64,000 bases of DNA from Trileptium ribeirensis (lineage: Eukaryota > Nematoda > Enoplea > Enoplida > Thoracostomopsidae). Below the pieces are notes generated by a model. It searched no databases. It was not told the origin of the DNA and worked only from the letters and a program-made list of their open reading frames with translations. Both the position numbers and the translations under genes were made by a program. Shown here piece by piece: positions 46,791-57,398 of this stretch (the first letter of the stretch is position 1; every line of letters starts with the position of its first letter). The stretch covers positions 39,731-103,730 of the forward strand of contig JASANE010030054.1 in NCBI GenBank assembly GCA_030248225.1. The letters run 5' to 3'.

Positions 46791-47700
46791 GGAGTAATTT
46801 TAAAGTTACGATAAATTTCATTCAGAGCGAGCTATCTCACTTTTTGTACTTTTGATTAACATACTCGATTGCGGGTCGGTTGCATTTAAAGCTCGTTTTT
46901 CTAGAAACGTTGGTTGCTGCTAACATCCTAACAAAATCTCTAATAAGTTGCTGGAAGGAACAATGAGTCAGGTAAACTTTATAGCTCACAAGTAACTATT
47001 ACTAATTACTCCGATCACAATTTTGCTACACTATTTCCTCCTAAATGATAAATCTCCCTATCGGTACTAAATTTAAATTCATCCAACCAGGCCAAGGATG
47101 GTACGGAGTTTTATTCCGAATATTCGTTGAGGAGTTTTATTTAGCCTCGGTCGGCTCAAATGTCACGGGCGGACTACTAGCTCTACTCAAGAAATCATGT
47201 AAAACAAATCCATACGCGGATGTCGCGTTTATTTGTGCCTAATCTCATCGATCGAGGGAGGTTCCGCATGACTTCGACTGTTAACTGAATTACCGAAAGT
47301 GTCTATCAACCGCTAATGGTTTGCGAGACGAGCTAGGACGGACTAAACTACAATGTAAACCACAAGTACGGACAGGGAGTCCGTGGAGGCTTAATCTTAA
47401 GATTAATCAGTGCAAATTTCTCACTCATCTACTTTGCAGGCTTATCCTATCTAACATAAGTACTACTCTACAACTACACTAAGCCTCATTATCCACACTT
47501 ACAGATTCAAGTCGGATCGGTCGACGTCCATCGCTCGTCCATCCACTCGCAAAACCAAAAGTCAAGGAGTAAGAAACAACCACTAAACTGAAACTCTAAG
47601 CACTGAAGAGCGATAGAGTCGGTCTACAAACCGACCGTACTCTGTGCTAACGAAGTCAGACTGAACGTTCGAGAGCTAGAGCGATTCCGCTTAAATACTT

Positions 47701-49137
47701 TAATTTTCGCAATTAAATTTGATTTATTGGGTCGTTAAAATTTTATAAACTTTTGCTAAAAGTGTTTTGTCAGCACTTTTGGGACGATTTGACCCCAAAA
47801 TTTAAGCTTATAAGTAAACTTTGTTATCAGCCCAAATTTCGACGAATTTTGGGCCATTTTAATGGGCAATTTAAATGATTTATTGCCATTTTATATCAAA
47901 TTTATACTAATCTATTATAAATTAAGCTAAAATTTCTAGAAACTTCATTGTTTAAACTATAAATAGAACAATATGGATTCGCAGTGAATCCATAGCGCGT
48001 CCTTTAGTTTATTCTCGGTCCTCAAGTGACCGTTATTTTACAAGTAGACTAAATGCCTATACTTAACACGGCTTTTATACTACTTTATAGTTCGAAATTT
48101 CAAATTTTCAAACTACTTTTATATAAAACTTTTATACTAACCTTATATCTAACCTATTAACTTTATAATAACTTTATATTCCTGAAAGGTCAAGTCTATT
48201 TGCTTAAAGCATTAAAATTCGGTGGTCCCTGCAAGTATTAAGCTAACTTTAATACTGCCTTCAAATTTTCAAATATAAAACTTATATTATAATTCTATGT
48301 ACTCAAGGACGCGGGTGCTTAGACCGTTTTAATATAAACTGTTACAGACTTTACATTGAATTATAGAGTTTGCCGACTTGCCGATAAGAACCTCTAATAC
48401 TAACAGCCAAAATTTATATAAGTTTAAAATCCACTTTGTTTACTTAATGTGTGTGCAAAATTAACCCGGTGTTGATAGCGGCTTATAAATACAACGAAAT
48501 GCTGGACGTCCACATCCAGCTAATTTAAAATTTAACCCATATAAAACTTTTAGCTTTAATGTTTATATAAAACTAATATTAAATCTATATAAGCATGTAT
48601 TTATTTTATAGAAGCTAATATATAAACATATATACCTATATACTTGGGATTATGGTTAGAAGAGATGGCTTGCGTAAACAAAGAAGGGCAAAGAATGCTA
48701 AAAGAGGGTTCCATTTCCTCGGTGAGAGCTAAAGTGTCAAACGATGTTCGGATTCGGACTCATTGTGACTTGACATGTAACAGGTCCAAGAGCACAGCTA
48801 GGGACACATCTATTCTTCCAAACTTCAACATGGTTTGGCCTTTTTGCTTAATTTCATGGTAACCCATTGAGAAATACAAGGGCGTAAGCGACCAGTAACG
48901 GCCTTGTAGCCCATTGTTACAATAATCAACAAGGGCGTATGCGACCACATACGCACTTTTAACTCTAATTATAAGGCAATTGTGCAAAAGGGGCGTATCA
49001 ATCATTTATAGTTATTACAGTCATACATGGTGGTAACGACCTTCTTGTCCATACGCGTCGCATCAAACACTATGTAATTATGCTAATATCTCAATTTCAA
49101 AAATTTTGGCGCTTAAGCCCTTATGGCTACAAGCCGA
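47701..49137. other. AT-rich non-coding stretch
   Basis: Long runs of ttataaaac/atataaaac-type words suggest slippage-prone sequence. The plus-strand ORF at 48644-48862 shows no motif. Confidence 0.35.
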
Positions 49138-49503
49138 CGCTCTGTTACCGAGTTGGACCAGTTTAATTCTAGCATACCTCACAAACTTCTGAATGTATAA
49201 AATAGATGCAACAAGTGTCGAGCTGGCCTTGTTTTGTTAACAAACTCCAGCAGGGTTATGAAAAATTCGTACTGAAATCACGCGTCCTACTTACGTTTCA
49301 AACAGCAATTTTGATGAATTAATCTTTGCTTTTGTGTGGTCGTATTAGAACTTGATCAAGGTTTGTATTTATTACATGTCTGGGTCAAAGATGCAGCAAA
49401 AATTTTTAAACCGGAATTCCGGTTCCGGTATGGTTTTTACCTTTTGCCGGAACCGCAACCGGAACACGATTTTCGTAGGAATCGGAATCCCGGTTACTCC
49501 CTG
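49138..49503 (+). mobile_element. 5'-truncated CCGG-rich hAT MITE
   Basis: It matches 53320-53717 in the same orientation, from the cgctctgttaccgagttggac block through the CCGGAATTCCGGTTCCGG block to the terminal GGTTACTCCCTG at 49503. The left half of the element is missing. Confidence 0.75.
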
Positions 49504-50479
49504 CCCTGTGAGAAAAAACAACGATATCAACGGCACATACAAACATATATATATAACATTCGATATGTTCATGATTATACGATACGAATCAAATACACAA
49601 TGGGTGCCTTTATGGCCAACAAAAAATAGTATAATACGACAAAACATCAACAGTAATAATGTACAAATCGTGTCAATGGTGCCTTTATGATAAACGATAA
49701 GTAATGTTACGAGTAACAGTAACGATACTTCAACAAATATCCATTCCTGAAATAATAAAACGATACCCATTCTGATCATGAAAATGTCGGCGGTGCAGAT
49801 CGAAGTGTCGAAAATACATAGTGATGTAGCGAGACCATTGGTTCTAGTGATTGCTCCGATATATAGTGATTTCTGATTTGTTCTAATTACCTACATTGTA
49901 AGGGCTTACATATATACATACGAGGGCGAGCAGATGACTTCGGGTTCCTGCAGACATCGTCACTGGGGCTCGATTTCGGGGAGAATATACGTAGTCAAAT
50001 ACGTAAATGTTGGTCATTAGACTGTGGCCAGGATCTCGTAACGATCCAGCATGGATCTGTTATATATATTGCACTGTTTCAGTGTTGAGTTCGTGAGAGT
50101 TGTAATACAATTTAAAATATCTTTATTTAATCTCTAAATTAGAACGTCGGCAGTTGACTGGTTAGAGCTTTGCACTTTTTTCACCGGCTTGCGAATGTGC
50201 AATATCAACGTAAATTAACGCATAAGGGTTTGTGGTCACAATAATTCCCGGACAGCAAAAATAATTCAACGAAATATTATTTTTTTATGAAATAACATTC
50301 TGAATATTACGCGTTGATTGCATGGCCAGAAAATATTATGTACCGATGGATTTTGCTTTGCATCCATGCGAATTGTGTTCTTAATTTTAATTGATTACAA
50401 CAAATCCACCGAATTAATAATTCCATATAAGATGCGAACACATTACGGTAACATGAAAAATTTTACAGCACTGGGCAAC
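49504..50479. other. Non-coding stretch
   Basis: No feature was recognised. The ORFs on both strands at 49372-49779 overlap the MITE end and are not genes. Confidence 0.35.
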
Positions 50480-51276
50480 TACGCGTAGACTAGACAATTT
50501 TGCTCTATCTCCAATCAACTCCATTTACTAGACATAAGTTTGTTGTTATTGAAATTATTGGTTTATATAGCTGTAAAAGACTAACAAAGGTATAATATAA
50601 TTTTATGATCGACGGCCAAACACATTGTTAAGGCTAGCGTTGAGAAACCAGTGTCCCTCTGTTAGATGATGATGATTTTTTGCAGAATGCTACACATAAA
50701 ACAAAATGTGACACTACTCGCACAGTTTCTATACATACAGTTTGTTCCCAAGAACGCAGTTTCTGCCTGATCTGCAGATATGTTACTAAACTCCGATGCA
50801 GACTGATTACAAAGTTTACAAGTACACTGGCTAGTAATTGATGCAAATTATATTAGCAAACATCACAGCTAAGTACTTCAATAATCTATGCTCTGTTATG
50901 TATATAAACTTAAACCGGTACAATTCTAACATATAACGCAGGTTTCTGAATGGATAAGCTGCTACAAGCATCGGCCTAACTTTGTTTTAACAAACTCCTG
51001 CCAGACGAAGATAAAAAATTCCTAATAAATTTGTGTACTAATTACGTTTCACAGGGCAACTTACTGAGTTAATGTCTTTTCTTATATGTGGTTGTGTTGG
51101 AACTTGATGATTGCGTATATATAACGAATGTTTGGACCACGGATGAAGCAAAAATATGGACAATTTTATACCAAATTTTTAAACCGAAATTCCGGTTCCG
51201 GCGTGGTTTTTGATTTTTGCCGGAAACTCAACCTGAACACGATTTTCGCCGGAACCGTAATTCCGGTTACTCCCTG
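50480..51276 (+). mobile_element. Partial hAT MITE, same orientation as 52540 copy
   Basis: Blocks correspond to 52880-53717: the ttggtttata..agctgta block, the gttagatgatgatgat block, the gctcgcacagttt block, the attccggttccggcgtggt block and the terminal GGTTACTCCCTG ending at 51276. The left end is lost or too diverged. Confidence 0.7.
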
Positions 51277-51655
51277 ATGTTGAAATTTTTGTTCATCTGT
51301 GGTCCAAACTTATGTAATATAAACAATGATCAAGTTGCAATACAACCAAACAAAACAAAAGATTAACTCGGCAAATTGCCACGTGAAACGAAAGTAGGAT
51401 ACATAATTTCAGTATGAAATTTTCATCTTAACCCTGCAGGAGTTTGTTAAAACAAAGCCAGCTCGATTCTTGTAGCTTGCTTTTACACATTCAGAAGTAT
51501 GTTAGAATTAAACCGGACCAACTCGGTAACAGAGTATGGATAATTTAGAAGTACTTTGCTGTAAACTTGGATAACTCAAATTCCGTCAAGCACCAGACGA
51601 TGCGCTTGTAAACTTTGTAAACCCGTCTACATTGAAGAAAAGTAACATAACATAA
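51277..51655 (-). mobile_element. Inverted partial hAT MITE abutting the preceding copy
   Basis: It reads as the reverse of the family: aacaatgatcaagttgcaat, gattaactcggcaaattgcc, ccctgcaggagtttgttaaa, and accggaccaactcggtaaca. The CCGG-rich terminus is missing, so the head-to-head junction at 51276 joins a complete end to an internally broken copy. Confidence 0.65.
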
Positions 51656-51669
51656 CCATTATATATTTA

Positions 51670-51834
51670 TAAGACTAAAATATAGTTTTTAGCTTGAAAA
51701 TACATTCACGGTAGTAAAAATGCATGAAAATGTTTACAAAATATATCCCCCACTTTTAATTTTCCCCGAGAATGAACATGGGCCTCCCCGAAGTTTCCCC
51801 GCGCCCACTTTTCGTAGGGCTGTGGACAAGCCAT
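51670..51834. mobile_element. GC-tailed MITE, 5'-truncated copy 3
   Basis: It contains the agtttttagcttgaaaatac block, the aatgaacatgggcctccccg block and the terminal ctgtggacaagcca (one mismatch to ctgtggacaggcca). The left TIR and G-rich part are absent. Confidence 0.7.
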
Positions 51835-52168
51835 TATACTGACGTTTATTATTGCGTCGGATGGTTACCATAACGTAGCATTCAAGGTGTTTAAAAACAC
51901 GCAGATGGAAATTTTCACGATATCGTTAGCAACTTCACTGCTTGTCGCTGATCTGTGTGATCACCCGTGTGACCGCACGTTTCGGATGAATGGCTCAGAA
52001 CTTTGAAAAGAAAATATTTAAAACAATTTGATAACGAAAGAGGAATTGACTATTATATCGAAATAGAAACAATTTTTGTGTGAAAATGCGTGATGTGTAT
52101 GCATTATTCATGTTTGTATTATATATAACGCTTTGCTTTGAAAATTTTCGTGTCGTGTAGAATATGTA
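51835..52168. other. Flank of the LTR retrotransposon
   Basis: This is non-coding sequence between the MITE fragment and the catg target duplication at 52169-52172. Confidence 0.35.
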
Positions 52169-52172
52169 CATG

Positions 52173-53927
52173 TGTAGCAACTGGCCTTAGGGATATTACT
52201 GCAGTAGCGAAGGCGTATATATTTTGAGTTAACTTAGTCGGTCGCAACGATCCGTTTACAGATGTCAACGTCCGACCACGGGATAGTCCTGTCGTCCACG
52301 TTACGGACGTCAGGAGTTAAGTAAGCTCGTGAATAATGCGGTCTACCAGCACCACCGTCCGATGTAGACGATGTATTAGCAACGATACATTTCTAACTTT
52401 TACCGTCCGACACAGACGATATTATAACAAAATTCCACAAACTTTTATTTAACAATACAAGAAACAACCATGATCAAGAGCGCTGCAACTGAAAATTGCT
52501 CAAACTTTCAGATCAAAACCACCCATTTTATATAAGAAGCAGGGAATAACCGGAACCGGAACCAGCAACCGGAACCGTCCATTTAAACCGGATCCGGAAC
52601 CGGAACCTGGTCTTCGAAATTTATATATAGTAAAACAGATGAAGGAAGAAATCAAGGTATAGTGGATTTGAAATACATTAAAAATAACTTTTACATTAAA
52701 CTTAATGTATTACGGTGGTATTATTGCCTTTCTGAAACTTTAAAGAGACTGAGGAAGCTAATAATGTTTATTTATTGATCAAATATGTCGATTTTTGGAC
52801 ACCCAGAGCAAAAATGCCTTCCACTATACACCATCGCGTATACTGCGTCAAATCGAATATGCTTACAAAGCTTGGAGCGTACAATACACACTTTCGCTCT
52901 GTCTCCAGTCGCCCTCATTTACAACACATAGGTTTGTTATATGTTCTTCTGTAGGAAACTTGAAATTATTGGTTTATATGATTCTAAGAGAAAATAATAG
53001 ATAGAAGGTAATTTTCTGATCAGTGGTGAGGGACACTGTTTAGGCTAGTGCCCGTAAGTTTTGGACAAACAGTGCCCGTAAGTTAGATGATAATGATGAT
53101 AACTTTCTAATTAGAATGCTATGAATGAGACACACTGTGATGCTGCTCGCACAGTTTCAATAAATACAGTTCATTGCCAAGAAAGCAGTTTCTAGCTGCG
53201 TTGGAGATAACGTTAGTTTAATTCAATTTAGACTGATTTACCAAGTTTACAAGCGCACTGGCTGGTTCTTGAAGCAATTTATGTTAGCCATGCATACCCT
53301 AAGTACTTCTGCGTAAGCCATACTCTGTTACCGAGTTGGACCGGTTTAATTGAAACGTAACCCACAGACTTCTGGATGTGTAAAATAGCTGCTACAAGCA
53401 TCGACGTGGCTTTGATTTGCTAACAATCTCTTGCAGGTTATTATGAAAAATTCCAACTGAAATTATGTGCACTACTTACGTTTCAAACGTCAAATTGCTT
53501 AGTTAATCATTTCTTTTGCTTGGTTGTATTGGAGCTTGATCATTGTATAATATATATTACATATGTTTGGATCAGAGATGAAGCAAAAATGTGGAAAATT
53601 TCATACAAATTTTTTAAGCCGGAATTCCGGTTCCGGTATGGTTTTTGCCCTTTGCCGGAACCGCAACCGGAACACGATTTTCGCCGGAACCGGAACCGGA
53701 ATTCCGGTTACTCCCTGATAAGAAGCTGTTTTTTAAAGAAATACAAGAAATATTCTGTGCTATTTTTAAAATCGTCGAAAACCCAGATTTCAGCAAAAAT
53801 GTCAGCCACGCGAAAAGCTTCTGCTAGTTCTTAGAATTCGCAAATCAATGCAACCGCATGAAATACCGACGCAGGGCAATAATAACAATAATAATGTATA
53901 ATAAATAATAATAACATACATGCTACA
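52173..53927 (-). repeat. 3' LTR (left copy), interrupted by a MITE
   Basis: It matches the 5' LTR from TGTAGCAACTGG at 52173 to TGCTACA ending at 53927, except for the MITE plus target duplication between 52540 and 53725. Examples of differences: ggatatt against ggatgtt, agttaagtaag against agttacgtaag, tcaagagcg against tcaagcgcg. Confidence 0.93.
52540..53717 (+). mobile_element. 1178-bp CCGG-rich hAT-type MITE inside the LTR
   Basis: The ends are CAGGGAATAACCGGAACCGG and CCGGAATTCCGGTTACTCCCTG (inverted, with an extended GGAACC-rich subterminal region). It is flanked by a perfect 8-bp duplication ataagaag (52532-52539 and 53718-53725). The uninterrupted site is preserved in the other LTR near 63113, giving a natural empty-site control. 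It has no transposase, so mobilisation in trans by an autonomous hAT element is inferred. Confidence 0.95.
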
Positions 53928-53928
53928 T

Positions 53929-53944
53929 GGGCCCCCTTTTTTTG
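53929..53944 (-). other. Polypurine tract
   Basis: Directly next to the 3' LTR, the minus strand reads AAAAAAAGGGGGCC. This is where plus-strand DNA synthesis would start; its position and composition are canonical. Confidence 0.85.
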
Positions 53945-54296
53945 AGGTGTGTCCCCACACCTAGCACAGAAACAAGCACTTCTATGTCTATTACGACAGA
54001 AAATCAGTCGATGCCAGTTGCTATAATGTTTGCTTCATAATGACGGCGTAAATAAAAAAACGAGTTTGATTGTTTAGAGTTGTTGCTAAATAATATGATG
54101 TATAGGAAAATCGAAGTGACGAGTACTTGGTATTACGTAGCAGTGGTGCAGCAGACGATTAAGATAAAAATATACTATAGCATTGTACATACACAGAAGT
54201 AATGGTGTTTGAAGGATTTTTGTTTTGTAGGCAGGCAATTACGGATGTATATATATTGCAAAATAGTGCGGTTATCATCAGCTGACTACGACGAGA

Positions 54297-55301
54297 TTAG
54301 GCGATAGACTGCCAAATTTCAGAGCCGTATTTGCGTTGTAAGTAGAGTTCGTGTCGTAACTTCTTCTTCAAACGAGCTCCACTTCCAATTTTCTTCTTTC
54401 GTTTCTGGACACCGCCATATTGAACGATATTGTTGTTTGCATATTGACTGCTGTTGTTCGGTCCTGCAGAAAAATGATAGGCTGTAGTAATGCTTAATTG
54501 ATCGACTCGCTGACACAGTTGTTCCAGCTGTTGTGGGACTCGCGGTAACGAATAATGAGACACTCGAGGTGTTGGTTGTGATACCCACAGGTATTCCTGC
54601 GTGTATGCTTTATGCAATCCGTACCGTGGCGATCCATTGCTAGTTATTGTGAACTTCGCCGTATCAGAGCTGGCTGATGGTTCGTACCCACCGATAACAC
54701 CCCGGTTGAACAAGTTAACTGCATTGCGCGCAAATGCGGGTAATGGATAGTTGCTGGTGTCAGTAATCCGAAGCCACGAACGCTGGCGTCTATCTGGAAT
54801 CGGGTCGGTTGTCAGCTTGTCGAGTGGTATAGTTTAAGCTTCTCGTGAACCGGCCTCATCCGTTTGAGTGCCCTTTGATAATGCCGCATGAGCACCCAAT
54901 ATTCGCCCTTCGCTGAGTTTCTTCGTCACGTTGTCTGAAGTTTTATTTGCTACTGGCATACCATTAACAATTAAATCTATAACGCTTGGAATATGGCGAC
55001 GAATTGTCATTCCACTTCCTTTATCAATATGGTCTTGCGCAGTATACCAAGTATCACTAACGTTATGATTCCCGCCAGTCGCTACCTTCGCTTCTGGACA
55101 TAGCTTGTAATTTGGACAAACTGAGCCAATCTCACTACGTTCCCGTTCACGTCGCCACTTAGCCCATTGAGGATGACCCTCAGACCGCACCTCTGACGTC
55201 TTATTTAATATCTGGCGCTTCACTTTTGGATATACTGGGTCGGCCCACTTTAGTTGTTCATCCAGCTGGCGGGGCGATGGCAGAATTGACTTGCGATCCA
55301 T
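54297..55301 (-). CDS. Accessory ORF B with one in-frame stop
   Basis: Open from an ATG at 55301 to a TAA at about 54836-54834, then open again in the same frame without interruption to 54297 (about 335 codons in all). The first part is basic and Trp-containing (PQWAKWRRERERSE). The second has a QLEQLCQRVDQL helix and a strongly basic tail (KRKKKIGSG, then RLKKKLRHEL), which could bind nucleic acid or act as a nuclear signal. The frame is also open upstream of the ATG, overlapping the acidic ORF A by about 70 nt. It lies between integrase and the 3' LTR, where env or accessory genes sit in other elements. No family was recognised. The stop is either a decay mutation or a readthrough site. Confidence 0.6.
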
Positions 55302-55378
55302 CGATTTATACAAGACAACAGGCGAGTCGTATACATCATTAACTTGAATTATATTTTGTAATTGGGTGCGTTCATTAT

Positions 55379-55618
55379 TTACGCCATTATGATTTCCGCC
55401 ACTATTGTGCTTGCTAGCTCGAGCTTAGTAGGTGAGAGCGATTGCTTTCGAGAAACTACTTCCGGATTATTGGCTGGTTGCTGAATGTTAGCGCTACTAC
55501 CGCCAGCTTCGTCACACACTGTTTTCGTCGAGCTTATAGCGAAATCCATTAAACTATCCTCGTCGTAATCCAATAATATAACATCGTGCTCATCTGAACT
55601 ATCGTTGATTTCAGCCAT
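55379..55618 (-). CDS. Accessory ORF A, small acidic protein (79 codons)
   Basis: It starts at an ATG (55618) and ends at TAA next to 55379. The peptide is acidic (EINDSSDEHDVILLDYDEDS) with no cysteines suggesting zinc binding beyond one. Its 3' end overlaps the open frame of ORF B, so a shifted frame could fuse the two. Function unknown. Confidence 0.45.
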   Translation of the reverse strand: MAEINDSSDEHDVILLDYDEDSLMDFAISSTKTVCDEAGGSSANIQQPANNPEVVSRKQSLSPTKLELASTIVAEIIMA

Positions 55619-55781
55619 TACAGCAATTGTATATCTATCAGACAAGTACTATTGAAGTAGAGTTCGATTTAATTGCCCGTATATCGTAATTTAGCTATAA
55701 AATAAAATAAAACAATTATTGTAGCAAGATTAATTTCGGTAATCGTATAGAATAATTAATTAAACTTAAAGGCTTTTGCTT

Positions 55782-56548
55782 TTAGTTAGTGTTAAATTTT
55801 TTTAACGCGCGGCCGTAAATCGTAACGCTTAGCTTGTCGAGCTTGTTCCGCGTCAAGTGCCTTGCTTGTGGTATCACTTGAAGAAGGATTGTTTTCAGAC
55901 ATACGAACTTGTTTAGCCGCGCTCTGCTCGTGAGAAACTTGGGGACGCTCGGTTTCATATGCTTGCGTCGTCTGCTCATCACTCCCACCTAAACACAATT
56001 GTTTTTCGCGACTCTGGGCACCAGGATAGCTCATTTGTTGCATCGTTTTGTTCGGATGGGCGTACTTAAGCCTTCTTACGTTAACTCGTTTCGCGGCGCA
56101 TTTTGTTGTTTTTTAACAGGTTCAATTACTGCCCCAGTCCCATCTTCCGACATTTTTAGTATGCGATAAGGACCATGCCAAGTCGTATTAGTTTTTTAGA
56201 CTTTCCACGTGCTACAACTGGGACATGTAAATATATCCGGTCTCCTTCTGTAAGCGGCAACCCTCTGACCTTTCTATCGTGATTAGTTTTCTGTCTGTCC
56301 TGCGACCGTGCAATGAATTGTTCCGATGCACCCCACGCTTCTGACAGCTTGATACTCACGTCAGACGCATAGCCTTCATAGCTAGAATCCTCAGGAGACT
56401 TCAGTAATAGATCCAGGGGCAGTACAGGATGCAAATGCGGTTCGGTATGGCTTTTGTCGGATTGGGTGCGCATCACCAGTATCAATCGTGTGATATACTT
56501 GTGCCGCTTCTCCAAGGTCGTGGTCGCCTTCCGAAAATATATCCTCAA
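55782..56548 (-). pseudogene. Integrase C-terminal tail (frameshifted)
   Basis: The minus strand shows LPLDLLLKSPEDSSYEG, then SEAWGASEQFIARSQDRQK, and RVRGLP/GDRIYLHVPVVARGK-like sequence: the segment after the catalytic core in Ty3/Gypsy integrases, with a GPY/F-like WHGPYRIL in another frame. Downstream, after a second frame change, come NKTMQQMSYPGAQ and the basic end AKRYDLRPRVKKI. At least two frameshifts are visible (near 56185 and 56085). The catalytic D,D-35-E core is absent because of the deletion at about 56440. Confidence 0.75.
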
Positions 56549-57398
56549 ATTCCCATCGCAGTTCCACTAACTTTTTCTGATCCCTTTCACTGAGCACACA
56601 ATTAGATAAATCTAACGCTTCAAATTTTCGCCTGCTGAGTGGTTTATCACTTTTTGGCAAATTTGCTCGGATTAAGTTGTCGGAACTATATTTTTGAATA
56701 TCCATATCCAACATTCGGTCAGGGGCTATCGTATTCGCCGTCGCTAGTCTCGTACCACCGTGCAATTCCAATGGATCGCAACCAGGATTTAGAGCTCTAA
56801 GGGGCACCCGTCCTTTGGCATCCGGGCATGCCACAGTGCTTGCGATTACTACGTTTCGGTCGCTATCAATAGCTGGTTGCAGTAGTATTGGTTCAGCTTC
56901 ACCCGTTTTGGCCAGACAGGTCAGCACTGCCTCAGTTCTGGGTGGTAAACAGACGGTTTCTATCAATGTCACCTGCGATTCATTTTCCAAAGCTCGTACG
57001 TCGTTCATTCTAATGGTGTCGTCTCCAAGAATTAGTTGACCTTTTTCGAAATCCACCTTAATTTGTCCCATTTGCGTCAGTAGAACCCGTCCTATAATAA
57101 CCTCGTAAGGCAACGTCGATGCTACTGCCATAATTCCTTGATACTCTGACTGTCCTATAGTAAGAACACCATCAATAAACCCTTCAATTCGCATTAAATG
57201 TCCAGATGCTGAACGCACTTTGTCATACCGCGCATTATGTGAACCGGAAATTATATTATTGAGGCGTCCTGCTGCCGTTGCACAAAGCAGTGACACTTGC
57301 GCACCGGTATCAATAAGAGCACTTAACCTGATACCATTTACATGAACATCGATGGTACCATCCGGTTGATTACCATGCAACGCAACCAAGTTATATGG
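56391..57398 (-). pseudogene. Protease and RT amino-terminal remnant of pol
   Basis: The frame follows directly after the UAG that ends the env-like ORF and has no ATG before the protease motif. It contains a retropepsin: VNGIRLSALIDTGAQVSLL (the DTGA catalytic loop) and, 60-70 residues later, VIIGRVLL (the hydrophobic-Gly flap/helix signature). A linker of about 150 residues then leads to the start of the RT region: FEDIFSEGDHDLG, then IDTGDAHPIRQKPYR, which precedes RT finger motifs in Ty3/Gypsy elements. At about 56440 it runs abruptly into integrase C-terminal sequence in another frame. RT catalytic YxDD, RNase H and most of integrase are missing. Confidence 0.85.

Larger units (their letters stand above)
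44276..47700. other. Unclassified, GC-richer region, probable decayed mobile element
   Basis: Base composition is visibly less AT-rich than both flanks, and the region has many small ORFs in shifting frames on the plus strand (for example 44322-44570, 44598-44849, 46484-46855) with no motif I recognise. It begins next to the hairpin tail at 44080-44275 and contains two long hairpins and an internal duplication, listed separately. No LTR pair, RT, integrase or transposase signature was found. A large non-autonomous element or a very decayed retroelement would fit. Confidence 0.35.
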
